Assembly (NCBI RefSeq): GCF_009849585.1 | Contig: NZ_VCRN01000006.1 | Location: forward strand, 124,001-188,000 | Direction of reading: 5' to 3' | DNA from: Bacillus sp. ZZV12-4809 | Lineage (GTDB): Bacteria > Bacillota > Bacilli > Bacillales > Cytobacillaceae | Length of the DNA: 64,000 nucleotides | Part shown: piece after piece, positions 19,081 through 28,210 of the stretch | How the letters are laid out: every line of letters begins with the position of its first letter | Numbering within the stretch: the stretch's first letter is position 1 | Program-made: the position numbers and the translations under genes | The notes under the pieces: model-generated | Database searches by the model: none | What the model saw: the letters and a program-made list of their open reading frames with translations, nothing else | What the model was told of the DNA's origin: nothing

Positions 19081-19647
19081 ATTTGTCACCCTTTTTATTT
19101 TGGGTTTACCCTGGTGAGTCTTTTTGTATGCAGAGTAAAGTTAAATAGTGCTTCTGTCTATATAAAAGAATCACTTTTCTCTCGTAAATTTTTTGTTTCA
19201 CGTGTAACATTCATTGTTTTATACAAACTTTGTAAAGTAAAATAACGTAACACTATTCAAGTATTACAACACTACATCATGATGGAACAACCTTCGTGAG
19301 CTATGAAACTCAATAAACAATCATTTAAAGATGATTATTAAATTGTTATATGTACTTAAGAGTTTTTTAATACATCATAGAGATGTTTCAAGGTATATCT
19401 CCAGTCTAAAAATAATTAGTAGTTCACACGACACTAGGTAACTCTCTCAACAAAGAAACTCTTCAATTTCATAAGTTACTTTAAATGAATCTGGTCTTCC
19501 TCCTGCAATTTGATCTGGATTGTGAAGCGCATCTTGTCTAATTGACGCTCATACATTTTGTCACGTTGCTTTGATGCCACTCTATGTTTATTGGTTACCG
19601 GATCCTATTATTACTTATATCTTATTCGTCATTAAAAGCCCACACAA
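19081..19647. other. Gene-free stretch with a parS-like site
   Basis: No credible gene in about 570 bp. It holds the parS-like 16-mer at 19194-19209 and, at 19584-19647, a stretch similar to 21434-21507 (CGTCATT then AGCCCACACAAAA) that recurs beside each LXG cassette terminator. The base composition is AT-rich. Confidence 0.6.
19194..19209. promoter_or_regulatory. Candidate parS (ParB/Spo0J binding) site
   Basis: TGTTTCACGTGTAACA differs from the Bacillus parS consensus TGTTNCACGTGAAACA at one position (T for A). It lies in an intergenic region of an origin-proximal segment, where parS sites cluster in bacilli. Confidence 0.55.
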
Positions 19648-19686
19648 AAAACCCCTTAAAAGGCGCTATGCCTATTCAGAGGTTTA
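19648..19686 (-). terminator. Terminator of decayed LXG cassette
   Basis: AAACCCCTT...GGC / GCC...AGAGGTTT hairpin just after the immunity gene, a diverged version of the AACCTTGA/TCAAGGTT terminator found at the other cassettes. Confidence 0.6.
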
Positions 19687-19707
19687 AAGCAATACTAACT
19701 ATATTTA

Positions 19708-20142
19708 TTACTCCATATCAATATAATATTTATCGTTGTCCATAACTTTCCTTAAAAACTCTTCTAAAGAGTCGGCAATTTTTATCTCGTCGTAATAAAT
19801 AGAATTATTTTTATCCTCACTCAAGTCAATTAATAATAATGCACTTTCATTTGCTTCAAAAAAAATTAATTTACCATCTTCAAGTTCTTCATACACTTCT
19901 ATATCAGGATAAAATTCAAAATCATTAACTTTTAATCTGGCATCTTTTATAGAATTTGGTCCCAAAATCCGATTTATATTATATTCAGATTTTCTAAGAA
20001 AACCATAACCAACTTCTAAAAGGAATTCTCTTAAATCATATGGGAATCTTAACCCTAAGGCTGACTCAACTTCTTTAATTTCTTTTTCACTTACAGGGAA
20101 AAACTGATTACCAACTTGATTTTTAATAAAGTCAAATCTCAT
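19708..20142 (-). CDS. SMI1/KNR4 (SUKH) family immunity protein
   Basis: A 144-residue acidic protein with the SUKH fold signature: PVSEKEIKEVESALGLRFPY at residues 18-37 and YDLREFLLEVGYGF, where the W/F-rich loop normally sits. SUKH proteins neutralise nuclease-type polymorphic toxins. The start at ATG 20142 has AAAGGAGG 9 nt upstream, and that ribosome site overlaps the end of the toxin reading frame. The partner is the broken nuclease-tipped LXG remnant directly upstream, so this gene outlived its toxin. Confidence 0.83.
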   Translation of the reverse strand: MRFDFIKNQVGNQFFPVSEKEIKEVESALGLRFPYDLREFLLEVGYGFLRKSEYNINRILGPNSIKDARLKVNDFEFYPDIEVYEELEDGKLIFFEANESALLLIDLSEDKNNSIYYDEIKIADSLEEFLRKVMDNDKYYIDME

Positions 20143-20146
20143 AAAA

Positions 20147-21351
20147 TCACTTTCCTCCTTTAAATAATTCATTGGCAGGCGATCCCGTACCATGGATTCC
20201 TGACTGATGTTCATTTGGAAATTTGGCAGGATGTATATTCCACCATTCATGTTCCCCTTGGAAACTATTCTCAATTATATGATGAGCGTCGTATTTATCT
20301 CCTTTTCTTCAAGCTGGCTCACCAGTCTTCTCAGAAATTACGTCTTCAGCATAAGTAGGCCACTTTTGACTTGTTTTTATCTCCCACTCCTCAATTAGCT
20401 TATCTTTTACTTTATTGAATGCTCTTCGATGTTTTCTTGTTTCGATAGGCGATAACTTCCTATATTCTCTATTTCTTAATGCTTCCTTCAATTTCTCTAT
20501 TTGATTTTTTGGTAGCTCTCTTCCCGTTCGTCCTTTTACATCTCTACTATACTTTTTTATTAGGTCTGAATCTATCTTATTACCCGAACCCTTAACCCCA
20601 AACACACCATCCGCCATCGTCTTAATCTTCATCAACGGATCATTAAGAACATTTAAGGAACAGGCCCCCGAGTCAGTCCACTACCTGCCATGGCCGGTGC
20701 CTGAACCGGAGTGTAAATCGGGAATGCCTTCTCCCCTTTACCAGCCTGGCGAACCGTCTTGGCAATAGTTCCTGCTTTCCCGATTCCCTTATCTCCTATA
20801 ATGCCAATTCCAAGGGAAGTGAGGCCATAGGTAAAGAAAGCAGTCCTGCTTTGGGCATCTCCATTTACGACATCCCGATCCCAGGCATCGGTAACCGCCG
20901 ACCAGATATATTTCGGCATATCCAGAACTTGGCGCACTTTTCCTATAGGGTCATTTATGATGCCTAAGTAAAATTCCTGGTGCTTCCTTTGGTTTTCGAG
21001 CAGCTGGTCACGGTTAAACAGCATTTCACTGCCCAAAAACAATGGGCTAAATGGGCCCATGATGGTTCTGCCCAGCTCATAGGTTGACTTCAGCCCATCC
21101 CATGTATCCCCTACAGCTTTGGATGCCCCCTCAATGACGCCTTCAGCTATATTTTGAAGAATATTTTGCGCGCTTTCTGGATTTGGATTCGATACTTCCT
21201 CGTGGAAATCCTTCCAGCTGAGAGATTTAGGCTGGTATTGAGCCAATGATAAGCTGCTGCTTTGGAACACACCGGCCAATTTTTGGATGTATTGGTTCAT
21301 GAGAGACCGATCCTGAAGTAGTGGGTCCAGCTCAGCTGTTTCCCGATGGTC
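20147..21351 (-). pseudogene. Decayed LXG toxin with HNH-type nuclease tip
   Basis: Remnant of a toxin nearly identical in its middle part to the intact one at 22065-23687. The first about 175 residues (LXG domain) are missing; similarity starts abruptly near 21350 at DHRETAELDPLL. A one-base deletion near 20652 turns CCTTATAAT into CCTTAAATG and stops the frame. The tip then reads from about 20640, and a TGA at 20309-20311, where the aligned reading expects tryptophan, interrupts it. After that stop, in the same frame, comes RKGDKYDAHHIIENSFQGEH and WWNIHPAKFPNEHQSGIHG, an HNH/Endo VII-like nuclease core. So at least one truncation, one frameshift and one nonsense change. Confidence 0.85.
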
Positions 21352-21507
21352 GTCTCTTTAACCATGAATTAACAAAAATAAATGTGCAGTATAAATCTTT
21401 CACGGCTTGATTCCACGGAGCGCATTGATACAACTCTATGTTTAACCGTTACCAAATCCTATGATTACTTATATCTAACTCGTCATTGAAAGCCCACACA
21501 AAAAAGA

Positions 21508-21537
21508 AACCTTGAAAGGCATACAGCCAATCAAGGT
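21508..21537 (-). terminator. Terminator of intact LXG cassette
   Basis: AACCTTGA and TCAAGGT pair, with inner GGC/GCC. It lies 25 nt beyond the immunity gene and recurs at the other cassettes. Confidence 0.75.
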
Positions 21538-21561
21538 CATCTTATTCTATAAAAATGATTA

Positions 21562-22059
21562 TTACTTAATATCATCATATGCATCACCTAGGGAGATAAA
21601 ATCACTTCTTAGCCAATACCAATATTGCCCTTTATTTTTTACAAGTCGTTCAAGTAAATCAGTAAAAGAAGTAGCAATAATCTGGGATTCACCAACAAGC
21701 CCATGGCGGTCAAAAAAACTATCGTAGCATCTACCTAGTCTACCTTCATTGAGGTCAATCGTTAAGTATTCATCCGTTCCATCATTACAAACAATATACC
21801 AGTTAGATGAAATATCTTCTTCACATAATTCTCCTACAATTATTGGATTTGCCAATACAAACTTATCAGGAGACACAAGATAAATTGGATATTCCTCATT
21901 TTCAAATAAAACTAATCCCCCACAAAGATTATAAAACTCTTTTAAATCACTAGGTAAAATATGCTTGCCTTCATCAATAATGGGTAATCCAGAAGGCTCG
22001 AAGACACGACAATGTGGTAAAGTGTTTATTTGTGTGAGCAATTGCTTTATCTTTTCCAT
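21562..22059 (-). CDS. SMI1/KNR4 (SUKH) family immunity protein of the intact LXG toxin
   Basis: A 165-residue acidic protein. ILPSDLKEFYNLCGGLVLFE (about residues 35-54) is the SUKH core with the conserved GG turn, and the remaining segment SNWYIVCNDGTDEYLTIDL matches the family's beta strands. I place the start at ATG 22059 with GGGAG 8 nt upstream; five more in-frame codons precede it but overlap that site. It begins 5 bp after the toxin stop, the typical toxin-immunity order, so it should protect against the nuclease-like tip of that toxin. Confidence 0.83.
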   Translation of the reverse strand: MEKIKQLLTQINTLPHCRVFEPSGLPIIDEGKHILPSDLKEFYNLCGGLVLFENEEYPIYLVSPDKFVLANPIIVGELCEEDISSNWYIVCNDGTDEYLTIDLNEGRLGRCYDSFFDRHGLVGESQIIATSFTDLLERLVKNKGQYWYWLRSDFISLGDAYDDIK

Positions 22060-22064
22060 TAGCT

Positions 22065-23687
22065 TCACTCCCAATAATTATATTTATTAAAGGAATTATA
22101 ATACTTTTGTCGGGCTGAATTGGGAACATTTGCAGCCTCAAACATTTTTTCTGTAAGTTCTTGTATCTCCCTTGGAGAGACTGATTGCCAATCAATTTTG
22201 CCCCCAACCTTCTTACCTGTTTTTTCATATAACCATTCTCTATAAACAACTTTTGTAGCAGCATGTTGTTCTTTAGTAAGTGCTACTGTTGGTGTATTCC
22301 CACCTCTACTTACATAGTTTGGAACATTATGCTTTGCCCAAACATCCATAACACCATGATGATTTTCTAGAGGTGAATTACTTGGTCTATATGGTACTAC
22401 ATCATTAGGGTTAACAGTTTTATCTTTACCCTTAACCCCATACACATCATCCGTCATCGTCTTTATCTTCGTCAACGGATCACTAAGAACATTATAAGGC
22501 AATGGCCCCCCGGTCAGTCCACCACCTGCCATGGCCGGTGCCTGAACCGGAGTGTAAATCGGGAATGCCTTCTCCCCTTTACCAGCCTGGCGAACCGTCT
22601 TGGCAATAGTTCCTGCTTTCCCAATCCCCTTATCCCCAATAATACCAATTCCCAGGGAAGTGAGGCCATAGGTAAAGAAAGCAGTCCTGCTTTTGACATC
22701 TCCATTTACGACATCCCGATCCCAGGCTTCGGTTACTGCAGACCAGATATATTTCGGCATATCCAGAACTTGGCGCACTTTTCCTAAAGGGTCATTTATG
22801 ATGCCTAAGTAAAATTCCCGGTGCTTCCTTTGGTTTTCGAGCAGCTGGTCACGGTTAAACAGCATTTCACTGCCCAAAAACAATGGACTAAATGGACCCA
22901 TGATGATTCTGCCCAGCTCATAGGTTGACTTCAGCCCATCCCATGTATCCCCTACAGCTTTGGATGCCCCCTCCATGACGCCTTCAGCTATATCTTGAAG
23001 AATATTTTGCTCGCTTTGTGGATTTGGATTCGATACTTCCTCGTGGAAATCCTTCCAGCTGAGAGATTTAGGCTGGTATTGAGCCAATGATAAGCTGCTG
23101 CTTTGGAACACACCGGCCAATTTTTGGATGTATTGGTTCATGAGAGACAGATCCCGAAGAAGCGGGTCCAGCGCAGCTGTTTCCCGATGGTCGAAGTCCT
23201 CCAGTTTCTCGACGGTTTCGCGGCTTGAATCCTCTGCCCGCTTGGATGCCTGGATAAAGCGGTCATCCTCCAGCCGTGGAAGGGTAACAATGTCGCTAAC
23301 GGACTTCATGATTCCATTCGCTTCCTGTGTCAGTTCAGCTGTGATCTGAAGAGTGTTTTTCAGCCCTTGTGTGAGTTCATGCTCGAGGAATTCTTGACGG
23401 ATAAAGCCTGAAGGAGAGGGTTCAAGAGCTTTCAATGAACCTATAAAACTTTTTAAGTAGGATTGATACTCATCAATCCAGGTTTTCAGGAATTGCAGGA
23501 AAGGCAGATGGCATTCCTGGTAGAACGCACGTATAGCCTGGCCACCCTGTCCTTTAAAGGCATCTTCAAGAGACACCAGCTCCTGGATGGATGCCTGAAC
23601 TTGGCTTACCTGTTCTTTCAAGATCATTAATTGATTACTCGTCTCGTCGATTCCTTCAAGCAAGGAATCTGCTTCTAAAACCTTCAA
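22065..23687 (-). CDS. LXG-domain polymorphic toxin (type VII-secreted)
   Basis: A 540-residue toxin with modular build. The N-terminal LXG domain (residues 1 to about 200) begins MKVLEADSLLEGIDETSNQL, is strongly helical, and includes DAFKGQGGQAIRAFYQECH; such domains target toxins to the type VII (Ess/Yuk) secretion system. A middle region with TYGLTSLGIGIIGDKGIGKA (about 355-375) leads to the pre-toxin segment APAMAGGGLTGGPLPYNVLSDP. The C-terminal tip, from about residue 430, holds SPLENHHGVMDVWAKHNVPN and LTKEQHAATKVVYREW, histidine-rich motifs suggesting a metal-dependent nuclease; I cannot name the family. The start is TTG 23687 with GGAG 8 nt upstream. No secretion genes are in the window. 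Confidence 0.85.
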   Translation of the reverse strand: MKVLEADSLLEGIDETSNQLMILKEQVSQVQASIQELVSLEDAFKGQGGQAIRAFYQECHLPFLQFLKTWIDEYQSYLKSFIGSLKALEPSPSGFIRQEFLEHELTQGLKNTLQITAELTQEANGIMKSVSDIVTLPRLEDDRFIQASKRAEDSSRETVEKLEDFDHRETAALDPLLRDLSLMNQYIQKLAGVFQSSSLSLAQYQPKSLSWKDFHEEVSNPNPQSEQNILQDIAEGVMEGASKAVGDTWDGLKSTYELGRIIMGPFSPLFLGSEMLFNRDQLLENQRKHREFYLGIINDPLGKVRQVLDMPKYIWSAVTEAWDRDVVNGDVKSRTAFFTYGLTSLGIGIIGDKGIGKAGTIAKTVRQAGKGEKAFPIYTPVQAPAMAGGGLTGGPLPYNVLSDPLTKIKTMTDDVYGVKGKDKTVNPNDVVPYRPSNSPLENHHGVMDVWAKHNVPNYVSRGGNTPTVALTKEQHAATKVVYREWLYEKTGKKVGGKIDWQSVSPREIQELTEKMFEAANVPNSARQKYYNSFNKYNYWE

Positions 23688-24100
23688 CAGAATCAGCTCC
23701 GCTTTGTAAATTCCAATTTATTCTATTTCTATCTTAATAGACTCTGATTCTTACTCCAATAGGAATATTGGCATAAAATAGTGTAAAAATACATTTGAGG
23801 TGTTGGTTTTTTAGGGATGACGTAATCATAGCCTGGATAACCTATAAAGCTATGAGAAAAGATCTACATAAATAAAAGATAAGGACTCCAAATTATTTAT
23901 TTTTATAATATTTACAATATTTTAACTTTAAAGAAAATAAGCAATGTAATATCATGGTAAGCGGAGACTTACTCCATTAATCTGCCTGCTAATATCAATT
24001 TCTATCACGTTTTTTTCTGCACTCCATTTGGTTTCAACTATTAACATCTCATTCAATAAAACAAGATGTTAGTAGAAAAAAATACATAGGAGGCATTAAC
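23688..24100. other. Intergenic gap between LXG toxin and nuclease genes
   Basis: About 410 bp, AT-rich, with no ORF or structure I can support. It must hold the divergent promoters of the toxin and of the nuclease; only the nuclease ribosome site (AGGAGG at about 24089) is clear. Confidence 0.4.
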
Positions 24101-24733
24101 ATGCTGAAGAAATCAATGATGTTTGTCTTTGCGGTAGTCCTGTCGTTTGCTGTTTTTCAATTTGACATGTCGACAGCATCGGCGCTGCCGAACGGAATTC
24201 CTTCCAAGTCCACCGCCCAATCTGAATTAAACTCGCTGACTGTGAAGGCCGAGGGGTCTATGACTGGCTATACGCGTGATCTTTTCCCTCATTGGATCAG
24301 CCAAGGCGGCGGCTGTGACACCCGACAGGTGGTGCTCAAGCGGGATGCTGATTCCTACAGCGGGGATTGTCCTGTAACGTCCGGTAAGTGGTACAGCTAC
24401 TATGATGGCGTCACTTTGACCTCTCCGTCTGATCTCGACATCGACCATGTTGTTCCATTGGCCGAGGCATGGCGTTCTGGCGCGAGCAGCTGGACCACAT
24501 CCAAACGTCAGAGCTTTGCCAATGATCTTAGCGGCCCGCAGCTGATTGCCGTGTCTGCCAGCACCAACCGCTCAAAGGGAGACCAGGATCCTTCGACATG
24601 GCAGCCGCCCCGTTCTGGTGCCCGCTGTGCATACGCCAAAATGTGGATTGACACTAAATATCGCTGGGGGTTAACCCTGCAGTCATCCGAGAAGTCGGCA
24701 CTGCAAAGCATGCTTAACTCTTGTTCCTACTAA
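24101..24733 (+). CDS. Secreted HNH endonuclease (DUF1524/GmrSD-C type)
   Basis: A 210-residue exported nuclease. A Sec signal peptide MLKKSMMFVFAVVLSFAVFQ ends near ALA-type residues (STASA|LPNG, about 28-29). The mature part has the HNH-like core DLDIDHVVPLAEAWRSGASS (catalytic D-H) and NRSKGDQDPSTWQPP with the conserved N...DP. CDT...GDC and ARCAYAKMW cysteines could form disulfides. AGGAGG lies 7 nt before the ATG. Such proteins act outside the cell, for nutrient DNA or competition. The coding sequence is visibly richer in G+C than its AT-rich neighbours and the family is common in actinobacteria, suggesting transfer. Confidence 0.87.
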   Translation: MLKKSMMFVFAVVLSFAVFQFDMSTASALPNGIPSKSTAQSELNSLTVKAEGSMTGYTRDLFPHWISQGGGCDTRQVVLKRDADSYSGDCPVTSGKWYSYYDGVTLTSPSDLDIDHVVPLAEAWRSGASSWTTSKRQSFANDLSGPQLIAVSASTNRSKGDQDPSTWQPPRSGARCAYAKMWIDTKYRWGLTLQSSEKSALQSMLNSCSY

Positions 24734-24820
24734 TCTTATTAATGCTTTAAGCTGGTACTGCCAACCGGCGTTTGTAATACTTGCAGTGTAACCCCCCAAC
24801 CACAGAAGGGAGTCATTCAA

Positions 24821-25066
24821 TTGGAAAAGAAGACATCAGTCTTTCACGCAACTCATGGTGTAATGACGAATGAAGTCGGTGTGATCAGCGGGGAGCTCGA
24901 ATTGATCACTACCTGCGATGATGATGGTGCCCTCAATCTCTCCATCACATATGTCGGCGCTAAAGAGTGGTACACGCTGCCGGGGAAGGACTACCGCCTG
25001 CACGACCCTCGTGACCACGAGGTTGTTCACCGTATGCTCGCCACCGTGCTGGAGCGCCCCTCATAG
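24821..25066 (+). CDS. Hypothetical protein downstream of the secreted nuclease
   Basis: An 81-residue acidic protein of unknown family, starting at TTG 24821 after AGAAGGGAG. Seen features: a beta-rich N-terminal half (GVISGELELITTCDDDGALN) and a His/Asp/Arg-rich C-terminal half (YRLHDPRDHEVVHRMLATVL). It has no signal peptide. Like the nuclease 88 bp upstream it has G+C-rich codons, so the two probably arrived together. A role as a cytoplasmic inhibitor of the nuclease is possible but unsupported. Confidence 0.55.
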   Translation: MEKKTSVFHATHGVMTNEVGVISGELELITTCDDDGALNLSITYVGAKEWYTLPGKDYRLHDPRDHEVVHRMLATVLERPS

Positions 25067-25113
25067 TTCTGATAGCTATAAGAGGGGTTTTGAACAAGCC
25101 GTTTTATAAAGCC

Positions 25114-25146
25114 AAAAAGCAAGCTTTTTTCCAGCTTGCTTTTTTG
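25114..25146 (+). terminator. Terminator downstream of the nuclease unit
   Basis: AAAAGCAAGC pairs with GCTTGCTTTT, followed by TTT; good stem and T-run. Confidence 0.88.
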
Positions 25147-25213
25147 AAATATTCTCATTTGGAACCTTGCCAAAGCCTGACCATCTGCTTCCGAAAAAGG
25201 GTCCCGAACTGCT

Positions 25214-25255
25214 AAAAGCGTGCTTTGAAGCAGCATTGTTCAAAGCACGCTTTTT
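25214..25255. terminator. Second hairpin terminator
   Basis: AAAAGCGTGCTTTGAA pairs with TTCAAAGCACGCTTTT, a 16-bp perfect stem with a loop of about 8 nt and T-run. It lies between convergent genes, 67 bp after the previous terminator. Confidence 0.88.
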
Positions 25256-25322
25256 AATAACTGGATTGCTCGATCACTCTTATGGGCCTAATCCTTTATA
25301 AACACACGAAAGGCTATAGATG

Positions 25323-25796
25323 CTATTTAAATGATTCCCTATATATATCACGCAGCTTAGCTGCATTATCATGCCACACAACGGGCTGATGATTAACAAT
25401 TTGGCAAAATACATCCAGACATCTATGCCAACCTGCTGCAGTGTTCACTGCCCATGAATCATCGTCAAAAGTATGGGTGAAGATCATTTTGCATCCTTTA
25501 CCCTCTTCCTGCAATGAAATGTTTAACAGATCCTCAACTTCACGGAAACCAAATAAATATGGCGCTTCTAACTCTGTAATGATACCGGTATATGTCGTTC
25601 CTTCCCCATCGTCAAAAGCAATTTCACCGCCAAGTTTAAGATCCATCTCCCCTGTTGCAAAAGGATACCATTTCGAAAAGTCACCAGGATTTGTGAGGAC
25701 ATGAAAAACATCTTCTGGGTTATGGAGAAAAAATCGTTCAAATCCCAAAGCATAACGACCGTCAACTTTATGTAGTGTGCCATATTCATTCATCAT
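25323..25796 (-). CDS. SRPBCC/AHSA1-like protein
   Basis: A 157-residue START/SRPBCC-fold protein: FERFFLHNPEDVFHVLTNPG (first strand and helix), FSKWYPFATGEMDLKLGGEI and the long C-terminal helix GWHRCLDVFCQIVNHQPV fit the activator-of-Hsp90-ATPase-1-like group. These bind hydrophobic ligands; the ligand is unknown. AAGGAG precedes ATG 25796 by about 7 nt. It appears monocistronic. Confidence 0.8.
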   Translation of the reverse strand: MMNEYGTLHKVDGRYALGFERFFLHNPEDVFHVLTNPGDFSKWYPFATGEMDLKLGGEIAFDDGEGTTYTGIITELEAPYLFGFREVEDLLNISLQEEGKGCKMIFTHTFDDDSWAVNTAAGWHRCLDVFCQIVNHQPVVWHDNAAKLRDIYRESFK

Positions 25797-25943
25797 TTCA
25801 TGCTCCTTTTTTAATCGCTATCCGCCTTTAATTTCAACCATTTCTGCAGGATTGTGCACTTAAAAATACAAACGTATGTTTCTTTATTATAATCAACTTT
25901 TACGATTCTTTAAACATCCTATTAGCCAGTCTGCTATTCAAAA

Positions 25944-25983
25944 AAAGAGGATATATGCCCGCCTATCGGACATAATATCCTCC
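25944..25983 (-). terminator. Terminator downstream of the beta-glucoside operon
   Basis: GAGGATAT...CCG and CGG...ATATCCTC form an almost complete stem; on the minus strand it is followed by seven T. It is about 185 bp after the GH1 gene; in that gap (26040-26165) an open 40-codon stretch of unknown meaning exists on the minus strand. Confidence 0.75.
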
Positions 25984-26167
25984 TTATTAAAATAGTCTAT
26001 TTAACTATGAAGGGTCTTACTGCAAGTAGAACCCTTAATTCAGCTGTTTTTCAAAGCATGTTTCTGCGCTTCTCCTGGAAAAAATGAAGGAGCTTTACTC
26101 ACACCAATTTCTTTACGTTTGTCTCTTTCACGAAACTCAAAGCTGCCAAACGAAGTGCTGGATTAAA

Positions 26168-27661
<1,494 letters not shown>

Positions 27662-27719
27662 CTAGGTCCATCCTTTCTTTATTCAAAAGTAGATCACGAA
27701 ACCATCATTTTTATAAAAA

Positions 27720-27741
27720 AAAGCCCAGAATGTTGGGCTTT
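27720..27741 (-). terminator. Terminator between licA and the GH1 gene
   Basis: AAAGCCCA pairs with TGGGCTTT; on the minus strand the stem is followed by a run of T. It lies inside the presumed operon, so the glucosidase may be expressed less than the PTS genes or from its own promoter. Confidence 0.8.
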
Positions 27742-27811
27742 TACATGACCGATTTTTTTATTGCAGGTTTGAAGGCACTTAATGATTTACTGCCAGGTGC
27801 AGAGTTCGTTC

Positions 27812-28132
27812 TTAATCCTTTTTAATCAGCTTGTGCAAATCAATTATTTCCCTGGCTAACTCTTTAAGAGTCAATGCAGTCATTAAGTGGTCTTGTGCAT
27901 GAATCATAATGAGGGGAATCTCAAATTCAGATCCGCCTGCCTCTTTTTGAATTAAATCAGTTTGAACATGATGTGCTTCGTTGAAGGCTGAATCTGCTTC
28001 GTTCAATTTTGCTTCCGCTTCATCAAAATTTCCTTTTTTCGCTACTTGCATCGCTTCCATCGCGAGGCTTCTTGCATTCCCAGCATGCAGGATTAATTGA
28101 AATGCAAGACTGTAAAGTTCTTCTTTATTCAT
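27812..28132 (-). CDS. licA: PTS lactose/cellobiose-type EIIA
   Basis: A 106-residue cytoplasmic phosphocarrier. The all-helical Lac-type IIA fold is recognisable: LAFQLILHAGNARSLAMEAM and the phospho-accepting histidine in IMIHAQDHLMTALTLKELA (second H of that run, about residue 80). It receives phosphate from HPr and passes it to the EIIB encoded at 29567-29875. Gene order EIIB-EIIC-EIIA on this strand is that of the lic operon. Confidence 0.92.
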   Translation of the reverse strand: MNKEELYSLAFQLILHAGNARSLAMEAMQVAKKGNFDEAEAKLNEADSAFNEAHHVQTDLIQKEAGGSEFEIPLIMIHAQDHLMTALTLKELAREIIDLHKLIKKD

Positions 28133-28210
28133 GATGATTAACAGCCTTTCATATAATTTACTAGGAAAAGAAGATTCCCTTTCCTGCCATTTTGGTTACC
28201 CATTAAATGT

